Shown here: positions 10,775 through 20,301 of the stretch, one piece after another | Position numbering within the stretch: position 1 is the first letter of the stretch | Layout of the letters: the number at the start of each line of letters is the position of its first letter | Origin: Thozetella sp. PMI_491 | Taxonomy: Eukaryota; Ascomycota; Sordariomycetes; Chaetosphaeriales; Chaetosphaeriaceae | Reading direction: 5' to 3' | NCBI GenBank assembly: GCA_021432635.1 | Contig: MU270041.1 | Coordinates: forward strand, 80,408-144,407 | DNA: 64,000 nucleotides | Notes under the pieces: model-generated | Databases searched by the model: none | The model's input: the letters and a program-made list of their open reading frames with translations, nothing else | Told to the model about the DNA's origin: nothing | Translations under genes and position numbers: made by a program

Positions 10775-11383
10775 TCACGGAACATCGATTGCTACTTGCT
10801 TAGCAATTCTCGGGAGCGCATACTGCCTCCATTCTTTCTCTGGATGCTTCTTGCCTCGTATGCTTGGGTTGATGAGGTCGAATCCTACTTTCTCGAGAAC
10901 TCGCATACTAGCAATATTCTCCTTGTCTGTCATAGCCACCAACCGGTCCTTCTGCGGATACTTCTGGAATATCCATCGGGAGAATGCCTCAAGGGCCTCG
11001 GTACCGTAACCGTTTCCCCATAATGCGGGATCTACCTGATAAGAAACTGGCCCCGCGGCAGATTGGGTGCCTACTGTTCCTATGAAATCTCCTGCTGCGC
11101 ACGAAGCCGTGATATTGTCCAGACTGATAGCGAAAGTGTGAGCGTTTGGAGTAGATGTTATAGTGCTGATTCGATCAGCGGCATCTTCAGCAGAGGATAA
11201 CGTCTCGCTACAAGAATTTGACATATTAGCTACAAATTCTACATTGCATGGGTTTCGACCGTACCTCCATTTGGCAACCTCTTTATGCTGGTTCAGAGCG
11301 AAGAGCGCAGAGGCGTCGTGGGTCGTGAGTGGCCGAAGAGTGAGTCTGCTGGTCTGTAAAATCGGGCTATCTGGGGAGGCCAT
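10775..11383 (-). CDS. GNAT-family N-acetyltransferase (RimJ/RimL-like)
   Basis: Exons are 11383-11265 and 11207-10775. The 57-nt intron (donor GTACGG, branch GCTAAT, acceptor TTGTAG) is a multiple of three and has no stop, so an unspliced reading would wrongly insert 19 residues. Splicing gives VAKWSETLSSAEDAADRI, which suits the family; the product is 183 residues. The start is MASPDSPILQTSRLTLRPL, the usual RimJ/RimL-like opening; a further in-frame ATG lies 19 codons upstream. The acetyl-CoA-binding region is seen as VDPALWGNGYGTEALEAF, and the C-terminal part as SMRVLEKVGF. Such proteins acetylate amino groups using acetyl-CoA; the substrate cannot be read from the sequence. It is divergent from the GFA-type gene, with about 310 bp between start codons. 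Confidence 0.85.
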   Translation of the reverse strand: MASPDSPILQTSRLTLRPLTTHDASALFALNQHKEVAKWRYGRNPCNVEFVANMSNSCSETLSSAEDAADRISTITSTPNAHTFAISLDNITASCAAGDFIGTVGTQSAAGPVSYQVDPALWGNGYGTEALEAFSRWIFQKYPQKDRLVAMTDKENIASMRVLEKVGFDLINPSIRGKKHPEKEWRQYALPRIAKQVAIDVP

Positions 11384-11694
11384 GGTGCGTGGTCCACGGG
11401 TGCATACGACGATTGCCAACCAAGATATCTTAGGCGCCAATCAAGGCGGACATACGTATCAGCGAGCTATGGAGTGTCGAGGCTGAGCTGAAGCGAAGGG
11501 GCGGGCTCTTTGTATTCGACCAATCGGGACGGATCTACAGGCAACAACGACATTCAGACTTGTTCGTAACCCTCACTAGACAAAACACACAAATTCAAAA
11601 CCATCTCACAAAACCCGTTTCACACGGCATCCGGCTGTAAGTAACGAATTGCGTCTGGCCCGAAACACACCTTAGCCCAGTAGGGAATTCAACC

Positions 11695-12129
11695 ATGGCG
11701 TCTGTGCCTCTCCCAAACCTCTCTTTCGCGCCAGAGCCCGCGCCCGATGCATCATCCTCCCCGGTGACCTTTACCTGCCACTGTCTTCGCGTCACGGTGA
11801 CAATTCCAGCGCCCCCTCAACGCATAAACGAGTGCCACTGCAGTATCTGCTATCGATACGGTGCGCTCTGGGCCTATTACCTTCGAGGGCAGGTGAGAAT
11901 CACCGGCGAGACACAGGCTTATGCGAGAGAGGACGCCGACGGAAACGGCGACTTGGCGTTCCACCGGTGCGCGCATTGTGGATGCCTCACGCACTGGATG
12001 GGTGTGAGGGACACAGAGCGGAGGAAGAGGCTAGGGCCCGAGGCAAAGATGGGCGTAAATTGTCGCATGCTGCCTGAGAGTGAAATTGCCGGGGCGGAGA
12101 GACTCTCTACGTACGTTTCCCAACACTAG
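11695..12129 (+). CDS. GFA/CENP-V-type zinc-binding protein
   Basis: Single exon, 144 residues. The zinc ligands of the glutathione-dependent formaldehyde-activating (GFA) fold are present: C28-x-C30, C47-x-C49-x2-C52 and C92-x2-C95, with the family pattern ECHCSICYRYGA and HRCAHCGCLTHW. Bacterial Gfa has been described as condensing formaldehyde with glutathione, but most fungal members are uncharacterised small zinc proteins, so a specific reaction is not claimed. The gene has an ordinary size for the family and no signal peptide. It shares a ~310-bp divergent promoter with the GNAT gene. Confidence 0.85.
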   Translation: MASVPLPNLSFAPEPAPDASSSPVTFTCHCLRVTVTIPAPPQRINECHCSICYRYGALWAYYLRGQVRITGETQAYAREDADGNGDLAFHRCAHCGCLTHWMGVRDTERRKRLGPEAKMGVNCRMLPESEIAGAERLSTYVSQH

Positions 12130-12638
12130 GTTGCATGACCGCCCGTTTGGCGAGGCTTTTGGATGTGTGCTAATCGAAAGCAATAGACGAAGGGTCAAGG
12201 AAGACAAGTGAACCGCTGGTGGAATCTGCCACCGGTACTAGTTTGATGCATTGAATGTGTAGTAGGGGTTGTTGCTGAAGCACTCCATATATGGCGCTGT
12301 CTACCTTGGACTTGCGTTAGGCAGGCATACAACATGTTACCATCCGTCGGCCGGGGAGAATGCAATAGAATTGAGAACAAATCCAGGCGGCTCGTAGCTG
12401 CAGGGGGTCTATACCCACTTCCAGCACGAGCCGCTTGTCTCTTTTCCAGATAATGCGTATCATAGTACAGTACTCGGTGCCCAACGGTGCAAATACATCG
12501 AAGCGGGATATCATACCATTCGTGAGCGGGGAATCATTCATTTGTCGTAACGCCCAAGAATCGAAACAGAGCCATCTGCCGAGCCAATCTCCACGCCGTC
12601 TATCCCAGCCCGCACGCCACACCAGCTCCGAGGCATGA
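12130..12638. other. Intergenic, 3' ends of two convergent genes
   Basis: About 500 bp between the stop of the GFA-type gene and the stop of the UGO1-like gene. Nothing beyond expected untranslated sequence is seen. Confidence 0.5.
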
Positions 12639-14259
12639 TCAGAACTCGCCGTCGCCGCCGCCGCCGAGCACACCCGCGGCCCACAGCCCGACCAATCCCC
12701 ACCAGCTCACCTTCCAGCCCCTCCAGAGCCCGTCCGGGCCCTGGCCGCGGCGGTACACCGTCTCGGCGACCTTGGCCTTCGCCTTCTTCCCCACGGGTGC
12801 TTTCTCCTTCGCAACGGCGTGGGATCCCTCCTCGTTGACAATGGCGTACATGGTGCCGACCACGCCATTGTAGCTTCCAGGCGGGACGACCGTCTCCAGC
12901 TCGGTCCCCTCGCTGAGCCGCTTCCCCTTGGGCGATGGCACGTGGAGGGCGCGCAAGTACGAGGTAGAGCTCAGTACGGCAACTTGGCCGCGCCGCAGCA
13001 CGGTCTCAAGCGGGAGCTTGACGAAGAGGGCCGCCGACGAGGCGCAGAACTTGGCGATTGAGAAGGTAGTGGGCGATACGTCCTTGTCGATCATGAACTG
13101 GGTCCGTAGGGCCAGGGGCGTGGAGAGGGTGAGGAGCGGATGGATAAGAGAGTGGAGGATCGTCGGGGCGTAGAGGCTCGGAGGGCAGAAGTAGGAAGGG
13201 AGGCTCCGGAGGGTGGCTATTGTTCGCCGAGGAGCGCGAGAGGTCGGTGTCACGATCAAGCTGGAGTTCAAGAGTCAGCATTGTCCAATTCCCTAGAGGG
13301 CAGAGGCGCCTTACCGTGTCCGTACGAGATCCAGAGGCGACAGGATCAAGCCGGTAGCGACCGCAGCAGCGGCAGCGACGAAGAGGGAGGCCCACGGGTA
13401 GGGCGATGCGACATCGATCAGGCGGTCCAGGTCGTCCTTCGTGCCCAGATCGGGCACATTGAAGAGCGCGCTGAGAAGGCTCCGAGACCAGTTCTCTAGC
13501 AGCGACTGGAGGACTGAGTAGATGAAGGTCGCATTGGATCCCTTCCACACGCCCCAGGCGCCTTCTTTTTGCCACAGCTGCGAGATGACTTCGAAGACCG
13601 AGTTGGGTGCCCGAATCAGTAGCTGATGCGCTGGCACGGTCGCCTTCGCTGGTATTCTAGGTGACTGAGGCGGAGGCGTCACTTGCTGGCGTCGCCCTCT
13701 GGATCGAGGGTAGGAGGGTGTAGGAGTCTCCGGAACGTTGGACGTAAAATATGCCATCTCATCGGCGTCGGAGTCGGAGTCTTCTGGGAGCTAGAGAGCG
13801 AGAGAAGGATCAGCTGGGGCTCCTCGATACCCACCCGGTGAAAAGAACAGGACCTACTTCATCGTAGATGGACGTCCTCTTGTTGCGTTGCTTAATCTCC
13901 TCCTCCGCGGCGGCCGTCGCCAGGGCCCCGAGGTCATCTTGTAACCGCACTTGCAACAGCGTCTTTGCCACCTCGAAGGGCTGGGCCATCAGCACCGACG
14001 TGTACTTCCATAGCAGCTCGTCGATAAGGTCCTTGACGGTCTGCACAACCGAGGGAGAGGGCTCGCTGATGTAGTCCTTGTAGTCGATGTCGTTGAACAT
14101 GTCGCGTGCTTTCGACGCGTACTTGGTCGAGTTGGTGTTCACATGCTGAAAAGCTTTCGGGCCCGGTGCAGCGCTTGCGGCCGTCTCGGTCGGGTCGCCG
14201 ATCGAAGGGGGGATGTAGTATGGTCGTAAGGGGTTGACCCCGTCTCTATTGCTCGCCAT
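12639..14259 (-). CDS. UGO1: Ugo1-like mitochondrial outer-membrane fusion protein
   Basis: Three exons, 14259-13858, 13790-13315 and 13260-12639, with introns of 67 and 54 nt, encode 499 residues. The protein is a divergent mitochondrial-carrier relative: one clear carrier signature, SPLDLVRTR, spans the second exon junction, and carrier-like hydrophobic segments surround it. The N-terminus contains the Pezizomycotina Ugo1 features MFNDIDYKDYI and LLWKYTSVLMAQPFEVAKTL. An acidic linker (DSDSDADEMAYFTSN) and a basic, Pro-rich linker separate the halves. In yeast Ugo1 links Fzo1 and Mgm1 in mitochondrial fusion. It is transcribed divergently from the mitochondrial ferredoxin gene. Identification rests on remembered family sequence, not a search. 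Confidence 0.85.
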
Positions 14260-14950
14260 GGTGTCGGTCGCGCGATTGTGCTCTCATCGCGTTGGGGTGC
14301 CGGAGAGGAGTTTTGCTGCAGAACGGGGTTCTGGAGGGTGTGGTACGTGGGACAGGACGAGCATGCATTGACGCCAGGTGAAATCATTTCGGTGTTAACG
14401 GGTCCATCCCTGCAAGTCATAAACACGTACTTCGGTACGCAGCTATGCGAAAGCAAATGCCGTGAGCGCAGCCAACTCTGGCTTGTAAGATATGCCCGGC
14501 CATTATTTACGATATATATTCTCAAAGTCCACACGCCCGAATACAGACACGGCCGCCTACGGGCGTCCCCATGTATCAATTGCGATCGTGAGCTGCAGAG
14601 CCAAGGTCGCGGATACCGGGCCTCCCTTGTACATACATGGGCCTTGAATGGGCCCGTGCCGTGTGTTATCAATCCTCTGCATCCGATAAGCCCGCAGATT
14701 TCCGTGTGGGGCCGCCGAACTCGCCAAAATTTTGAAGTCTTCGTTCGGGCGCATCGGCTTTCGCGGACGGAGCTCGTTAACCCATCTCGGTGGACTGGTC
14801 CGCACAATGCGCTGAACCCGGAGCCTCGACGCTACCCGCAGTCCTTCCTCTGACCCGAGATCCCAAGGCCTTCTTGCTTCTCGTCTCTTCCGCCCACCTG
14901 CCCTCCACGCTTGCTCCCTACCGAGCTCTGCAAGCTCCAAGACGCCCACG
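14260..14950. promoter_or_regulatory. Bidirectional promoter of UGO1-like and YAH1 genes
   Basis: The 691 bp between the two start codons contain no coding sequence I can support and must hold both promoters. The right end (14840-14950) is C/T-rich, as expected for the YAH1 leader. Sharing between two mitochondrial genes suggests common control, which is inference. Confidence 0.6.
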
Positions 14951-15587
14951 ATGTCGACCGCGAGGACATTATTCCGCCGAGGCCTCTCCAGCCTGCCGGC
15001 AAGGACGGTTCGCGGGGGATTTGCCCGGTCTTATAGCAATGCCAGTGCCTGGAGGACACCGACTCCGACACAATGCCGCATTCCATCTACCCAAAAGACT
15101 TCCTTCCAGCAGCAGATTCGTTTGCTCTCGTCGACCCCAGTCGCCCGCCACGGCCACGTCACGCCGCCCAAGCCGGGCGAAGAGTGCGTCCTCCCTGGGC
15201 CTTACTCGCCCCGTTGTCCAGCTCGCTGACCCCATAGCCAACAGGCTCTATGTGACGTTCGTCGACAAGGAAGGTGAGGAGCACAAGCTTGCGGTTTCGA
15301 AAGGCGACAACCTTCTCGACATTGCGCAGGCGAACGATCTCGACATGGAGGGCGCGTGCGGTGGTTCCTGCGCCTGCTCGACGTGCCACGTCATTGTGGA
15401 GGACTCGGACATGTTCGACAAGATCCCCGAGGCGGAGGATGATGAGAACGACATGCTGGACCTCGCCTTCGGCCTGACCGAGACCAGCCGGCTGGGCTGC
15501 CAGATCCACATGACGAAGGAGCTCGACGGGCTGCGCGTGAAGCTGCCCTCCATGACGAGGAATTTGCAGGCTAGCGACTTCAAATAA
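14951..15587 (+). CDS. YAH1: Mitochondrial adrenodoxin-type [2Fe-2S] ferredoxin
   Basis: Exons are 14951-15183 and 15245-15587; the 61-nt intron has donor GTGCGT, branch CTGAC and acceptor CAACAG. The product is 191 residues. Residues 1 to ~65 form a basic, hydroxylated mitochondrial presequence (MSTARTLFRRGLSSLPARTV). The ferredoxin domain begins ELYVTFVDKEGEEHKL. Cluster ligands are C116, C122, C125 and C163, in the adrenodoxin spacing (x5, x2, x37). The C-terminal MTKELDGLRVKLPSMTRN is typical. Yah1 passes electrons from ferredoxin reductase to the mitochondrial Fe-S assembly machinery and to heme A synthesis. The start lies in a good leader context and gives a full presequence. Longer in-frame upstream readings come from another frame and are not used. 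Confidence 0.95.
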
Positions 15588-15940
15588 AACTGGGCGCCCT
15601 GTGGCGGCGGAGAATGGATAATGCGGCAAGGGCAACTGCCAGTATGTGTTCATGGGTGCCATTAGACGGCTGGCTGGATAGGTGGACCAAGGCAACGGCG
15701 TTGAGGCCAGGAGGGGTGTCGGACAAACCCGGTCCAACTGTACTCATATTGTATTAATCCCTCCGATGGTGTGGCGCTCTCCCAAGTCCTCTGTACACGT
15801 TTCTCTCGACTTGCAGCATATTAAGCGGATAGCGAGGATAGAGGATGAACAGGACACTCTTCTCCCCGAGTTTTGCACTGGCCCCTTGGCCTTCTGGGGA
15901 GTTTATTTGAACTTCATACACGGGTCATTTTCTTGGGCTC
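15588..15940. other. Convergent intergenic region
   Basis: About 350 bp between the stops of YAH1 and RRP15. No gene is seen; it presumably carries both 3' untranslated regions. Confidence 0.5.
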
Positions 15941-16891
15941 TTATCCTTCTTCTAGGGGTTTCTTGTTGAGTCCTCCACCTCCGCTGGCGATCAGATCGAG
16001 GAAGCCCTTCCTACTCATCTCCGTGATCTTCTCTCCTTTTCGTCCCATGCCCACCACGCCCTCCTTTCTCACCGTCCTTTCGGCCTCGTTGGCCTTTACC
16101 TGGGCGGCCCGGACGGCATTGAACAGCTTGACCACACCGCGTTGAGCGACCTTCCGCAGCCTCCTTTCTGTCTCGAGGATCTCCGTCGTCGTCTCCCCTT
16201 TGTCGACCACCTCCTCAATCTCGCCGGTCTGGATGTTGAGCGTCCGTGTCGTGCTGGCGATTAGCACGTCTCGCACACGGCCCTTCTCCATCGCCAGCCT
16301 TTTGGCATCCCGCAACCGCTTGCGGGCTTTGGAGTCGAGGGCGGCGTCGACCGCCTGCCGAGATGCTTCGTGCGCCTCGGCGCTGCGAGCCACGATGGGG
16401 TCGGCGCGGCGCGCCGTGGACAATTTGGATGACAAGATCTTGGAAATAGAGGTTGCGAAGGCGGACTCGTCGCCGCGCTTTGAGCGGGTATTTTGATTCC
16501 CCCGTTTTCCGTCTCCATCCCCGCCATCGGACCCATCAGACTCTTCATCGTCGACTTCGGAGCCATCCGTGTCCGAATCTGGAGCATCTCGCACTACCTC
16601 TTTGGGCTTGCCTTTGGTCAACGGCTTGCGGGAGGCGGGCTCATTGGCTTCCGAGCCCGAATCCGAGTCAGAATCTAAGCCAGAGGCCGCACCGTCGTCG
16701 ACTACGGCATTCTCGAGGTCCTCGTCGTCTGAGTCGAGCAGGTTCACCGGCTTGAAGGAGCCTTCGTCATCCGACTCTTCCTCCGAAGAGCTGTGGTATT
16801 CTTTTTGCCGTTTTTGCTTCTTCGCCGGGCGTGCTGGCCGTGATTTGGAGGCGTCGCCTCGCGATCTCTTCTTAAATGCGGGCCCAGCCAT
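15941..16891 (-). CDS. RRP15: Rrp15-like ribosomal RNA processing protein
   Basis: Single exon, 316 residues from the ATG at 16891; the longer upstream reading has no family resemblance. The first ~50 residues are basic and nuclear-localisation-like (AFKKRSRGDASKSRPARPAKK). A long acidic Ser/Asp/Glu region follows. The conserved Rrp15 domain runs from about residue 140 (SAFATSISKILSSKL ... ADPIVARS) through KARKRLRDAKRLAMEKGRV to LRKVAQRGVVKLFNAVRAAQ. The C-terminus carries SRKGFLDLIASG. Rrp15 is a nucleolar factor needed for maturation of the large ribosomal subunit (27S to 25S and 5.8S rRNA). It is convergent with YAH1. Confidence 0.92.
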   Translation of the reverse strand: MAGPAFKKRSRGDASKSRPARPAKKQKRQKEYHSSSEEESDDEGSFKPVNLLDSDDEDLENAVVDDGAASGLDSDSDSGSEANEPASRKPLTKGKPKEVVRDAPDSDTDGSEVDDEESDGSDGGDGDGKRGNQNTRSKRGDESAFATSISKILSSKLSTARRADPIVARSAEAHEASRQAVDAALDSKARKRLRDAKRLAMEKGRVRDVLIASTTRTLNIQTGEIEEVVDKGETTTEILETERRLRKVAQRGVVKLFNAVRAAQVKANEAERTVRKEGVVGMGRKGEKITEMSRKGFLDLIASGGGGLNKKPLEEG

Positions 16892-17470
16892 TGGGTCGAT
16901 ATTCTGGTGGTTTGGTGCAATTGGCAAACCAGACTGGCAAGACGTACAGAGAAGGCTCAAGCTTAGCAGACCGTCCAGGAGTCTAGAATTTTTTGGCGGT
17001 GAGGGACGGCCGAAAAGTTGTGGCGGGGTATCAGTGGTTCCCACCGACTGACCCTGGCCCAGCAATCGTGATTAGGTGGTGGAACCCCCTGTAGTCAATC
17101 CCTAAGTGCGTTTTATTGCTTGTTTCCTCTTGCCCTCAATAGAGGTACTGTACGTAGTTAGTTATCTGCCTTGCTGTGCAAGTCTCACTCAGACACCCCC
17201 GAGTCTCTAATGTACGCTAGGCCCTCCGCTAGCTCACAAGAAACGGTGGCTTTTGAGATAGAGAGCGATCGTACACCTAGCTATGAAAGAGATACTATGG
17301 CGGGTATTGTATGAAAAGCCCCAATCTACAGAAATTATACTTCCCAACTTCCTAACCTGTACTATCAAACACCTGGCGCCGAATGTAAACCTCCTAAATG
17401 TGCCGTCTACGGGAAGTCCTCGAAGTTACCCAAGCTCTACGGTCCCTCCCGAGTCATCGAGCAAGGTCGT
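16892..17470. other. Intergenic, RRP15 promoter and 3' end of next gene
   Basis: About 580 bp. The left part is the RRP15 upstream region and the right part the 3' side of the lectin-like gene. No further gene is seen. Confidence 0.5.
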
Positions 17471-19046
17471 TCACGTGTAATCCGTTGTTACGTTTTGGGA
17501 AAACGTCCACTTTGCCGGGGAAGTGTTGTCGATATTGTACTCGGAGAGCACGCCACCCGACAGCACGTAGGCCTGAGGCCCGTCATGCAGGGCTACGGCC
17601 GTGACACTCGAAACGGGCGCCATGTCGTGGTTCCACGTGCCTTTATTGGGCTGCCACCAGACGGCGACAGAACCGTTGCGGTAGAGGATTGTGAACATGA
17701 CCATCTCGGCCCTCTTCGAGTCTGAGAAAGACACGGCAGCGATCTCTGGGCTCTGGTACGCCGTTTGTCCGGCCTGATCGAGGCTCCACGTCTTTGGTTC
17801 TGTTGATCTGGTCAGATAGGCCTCTCTCTCGAGCAGCCTGCACGTGGCTTCCGCCTGTGGTTCACTCACGAAGGTTCCATGATGCATTGCTAAGCAAGTA
17901 CTCATTTAGCTGGCCACCCACGTCCACATACATGCGCAGCCCTTCGCGCGAGGACGTTCCGTTGCCATGGGCACGCGTGAGGGCAAGACTGGAGTTCTGG
18001 AACAGATTGATAGGGCTAGGGGGCGGCACGCCGATGAGCACCTGAGCGAACGCCCACGTGTTGGCTGTGGGGGAGGCACGCGAGAAGGTGACGAAGTTGT
18101 GTGCGTCGTTCTCGCCTAGCACGTACGTCTTGTTCGCACAGCTGCCCGCGCAGTAGTCCTCGTACACGGCAAGGTTCGTGCCCGATGAAAGCGGGTGTCC
18201 CGTCCACGAGCTGGCCAGCTGGTCCTGTTTCCAGTTATTTGCTTTCTGCCCTTCCGAGTAGATCGTTGTGGGGATCGTACTGGCGGACAAGAAGTACAGC
18301 TCGATTTTGACGCTGTTGTCTACCCAGCCGAGACACAGAGGCACGAGCGGCGTCCCCGTGCTAGGTGTAACTGACTGAGATGTCGTGTTGTAAAGGTCGT
18401 CCGATACGCTCTTGACGGCCCACTTGTTCGAAGATGAGTTGAACTGGGCGAGGCCGATGCCTTTGGTGGTGTCCTGGAAGAAGACCGACGTGATGTCGTT
18501 CCCGCGGCTGTCCTCCCACAGGACGGCACCTATTTGCGACTCAGCCAGCACATTACTGGCAGTGGAGTTGGGAACCGTCCCATTGCCGTCTGGCACTATC
18601 GAGCTGGCATGGGAACTTCGCTTCCTAACGTTGACGCCGACGCCGACTCCCACCCCTAAGGCGACAATGATAACACCCGCCACTACGGCGATTATGGTGA
18701 ATATTTTGGGCGTCAGCCCGCATATCCTCTTCACGGGCGCGGTAGCACCAACAGCGGCAGCACCACCGCCATCTTTTGCCCGAGCGTCCTCTTTGACGAC
18801 AACTTCTGGTAGAGGATCCTGGGCAGGCGGCGAGTAATAACCACCTACCGGCTCAGGCAAGTCTGGCTGCGGCGGGTAGTACACTTCAGGTGCGCTGTAA
18901 TATTCCTGAGGTGCCAGGTTATGCACCGTCTCGTGCGTCTCTTCGGTCAGGGTGTGTATCGTCGCAGTGCTTGACGTAGTCGGCGTCTGTGACGGATCAA
19001 CGTATGGCTCTAGTGTGCTGTACTGTGAGCTCCGTTCGGCCATCAC
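17471..19046 (-). CDS. Single-pass membrane protein with fucose-lectin-like propeller ectodomain
   Basis: Exons are 19046-17870 and 17799-17471; the 70-nt intron has donor GTGAGT, branch CTGAC and acceptor CAACAG. The product is 501 residues. The first ~110 residues are Pro/Tyr/Thr-rich and disordered. One strong transmembrane helix follows (IFTIIAVVAGVIIVALG, then alternating Gly-Val), so the protein is probably type II with its C-terminus outside. The ectodomain has many N-x-S/T sequons and repeated strands such as QIGAVLWEDSRGNDITSVFF and IAAVSFSDSKRAEMVMFTIL, the pattern of fungal fucose-specific-lectin-like beta-propellers. Ligand binding is inferred from this fold resemblance only. ATG codons at 19046 and 19043 are adjacent; either could start. 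Confidence 0.8.
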
Positions 19047-20301
19047 TCCTGGCTACTAGGAGAACAATGTCTCCTCCCTTCGGAAGCCACGTTGGGCACA
19101 GTAGCTAGAAATCGCGAGTTCTCGGCGGGTGGGAGATATGGCGACTCCGAAGAATGGCGCCTACAAGCCTCCTAGAGGAGAAGGCAGCTGAGATCTACTG
19201 GAAGTGGCACAGCGGATACGAGAATTCGCTCGAGAGAACACTAGGCTACAAAACCGACAGTCGCGTCGGGTTTGTTGCTCAGGCCAAGGCAGCTAGTGGG
19301 AGAGGAATTGCCAGTCTACCAGAGCGCGTCGCCCCGGCCACGACAGTACGATCGCTAGCCAAGCTAGTGCAGCTCTACGGGATGGCGGTGCTTACGAGCG
19401 CCATGAACTAGAGTATACTACTCGATGCGGGCTAAAAACGTGTTGGGATAGTCTTCGGGGAAGCCTTGGAACCGCAATTGAGAGAAACACGACGCAACTG
19501 GGCCATCTATCTAGCTAGTGTATGCTTCCTATAGTCCATGATCACGAAGCTCCCGCGTGGGACGTAGATAGTGCTTATGCGGCAGCTGCGAGAAATGGCA
19601 TCCTGCTGACTGCATCTCGGCTCTCAAGTGCCGTGCGGGATGACTGCAGCTTCGTGCAGCGCACCCTTACCAACCCTCTAGCGGTGGCTGAGGTTGAAAC
19701 CAGGTCCCGCCGAGGGCTGCCGAAACGTTCTCACCTCCGCACCGCAGGCAAATAGCCAAACAGCCTAACCTCTCCTTTTGCTCCACTTGTTGGTTTTCTA
19801 CTAGGACAACGTCTGATCGGCTAACCTCGATACAGCTCTCTTCTCTCCGCGAACACTGGTGTTTCTCCCTGGTTGCTCAGGCATACCCAAGGTCGACTCG
19901 CGGAGTAGATGCGCCACAACCTCTCACGGCCCCTTGAGGCTCGGACTAGCGTCGGCCGAGCGAAGTAGGCGCAAACTACCATAGCCTAAGCTTCAGTATT
20001 AAACGGGTTGATGACATCGTATCTGGCTTATTTGTGCTCAGGATAAGAAGTTGGTAGAGATCATATGCATTGCTATCATGAACCACTGCAGGGCCTTGTA
20101 TCTTTTATTATACACTAGGTGTGATCCGAATCAAGAACGCCTTGCCATGCTGCAATCCAAGCACTCCCGTGCTAATAGACAGGCTGATACGGAGCCCGAA
20201 CGCACATAACCGAAATTGCCAAAGTAGTTTTGTTTTAAACATGATGAGTTCACATTCAGTACAGCTTGGAGTGTAGCCAAGATAGAGAGGGTTGCGGATG
20301 C
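19047..20301. other. Intergenic, nothing recognised
   Basis: About 1.25 kb. Two short plus-strand frames (19154-19411 and 19522-19755) show no family resemblance, signal peptide or splice partners. The left end is the promoter of the lectin-like gene. Confidence 0.5.
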
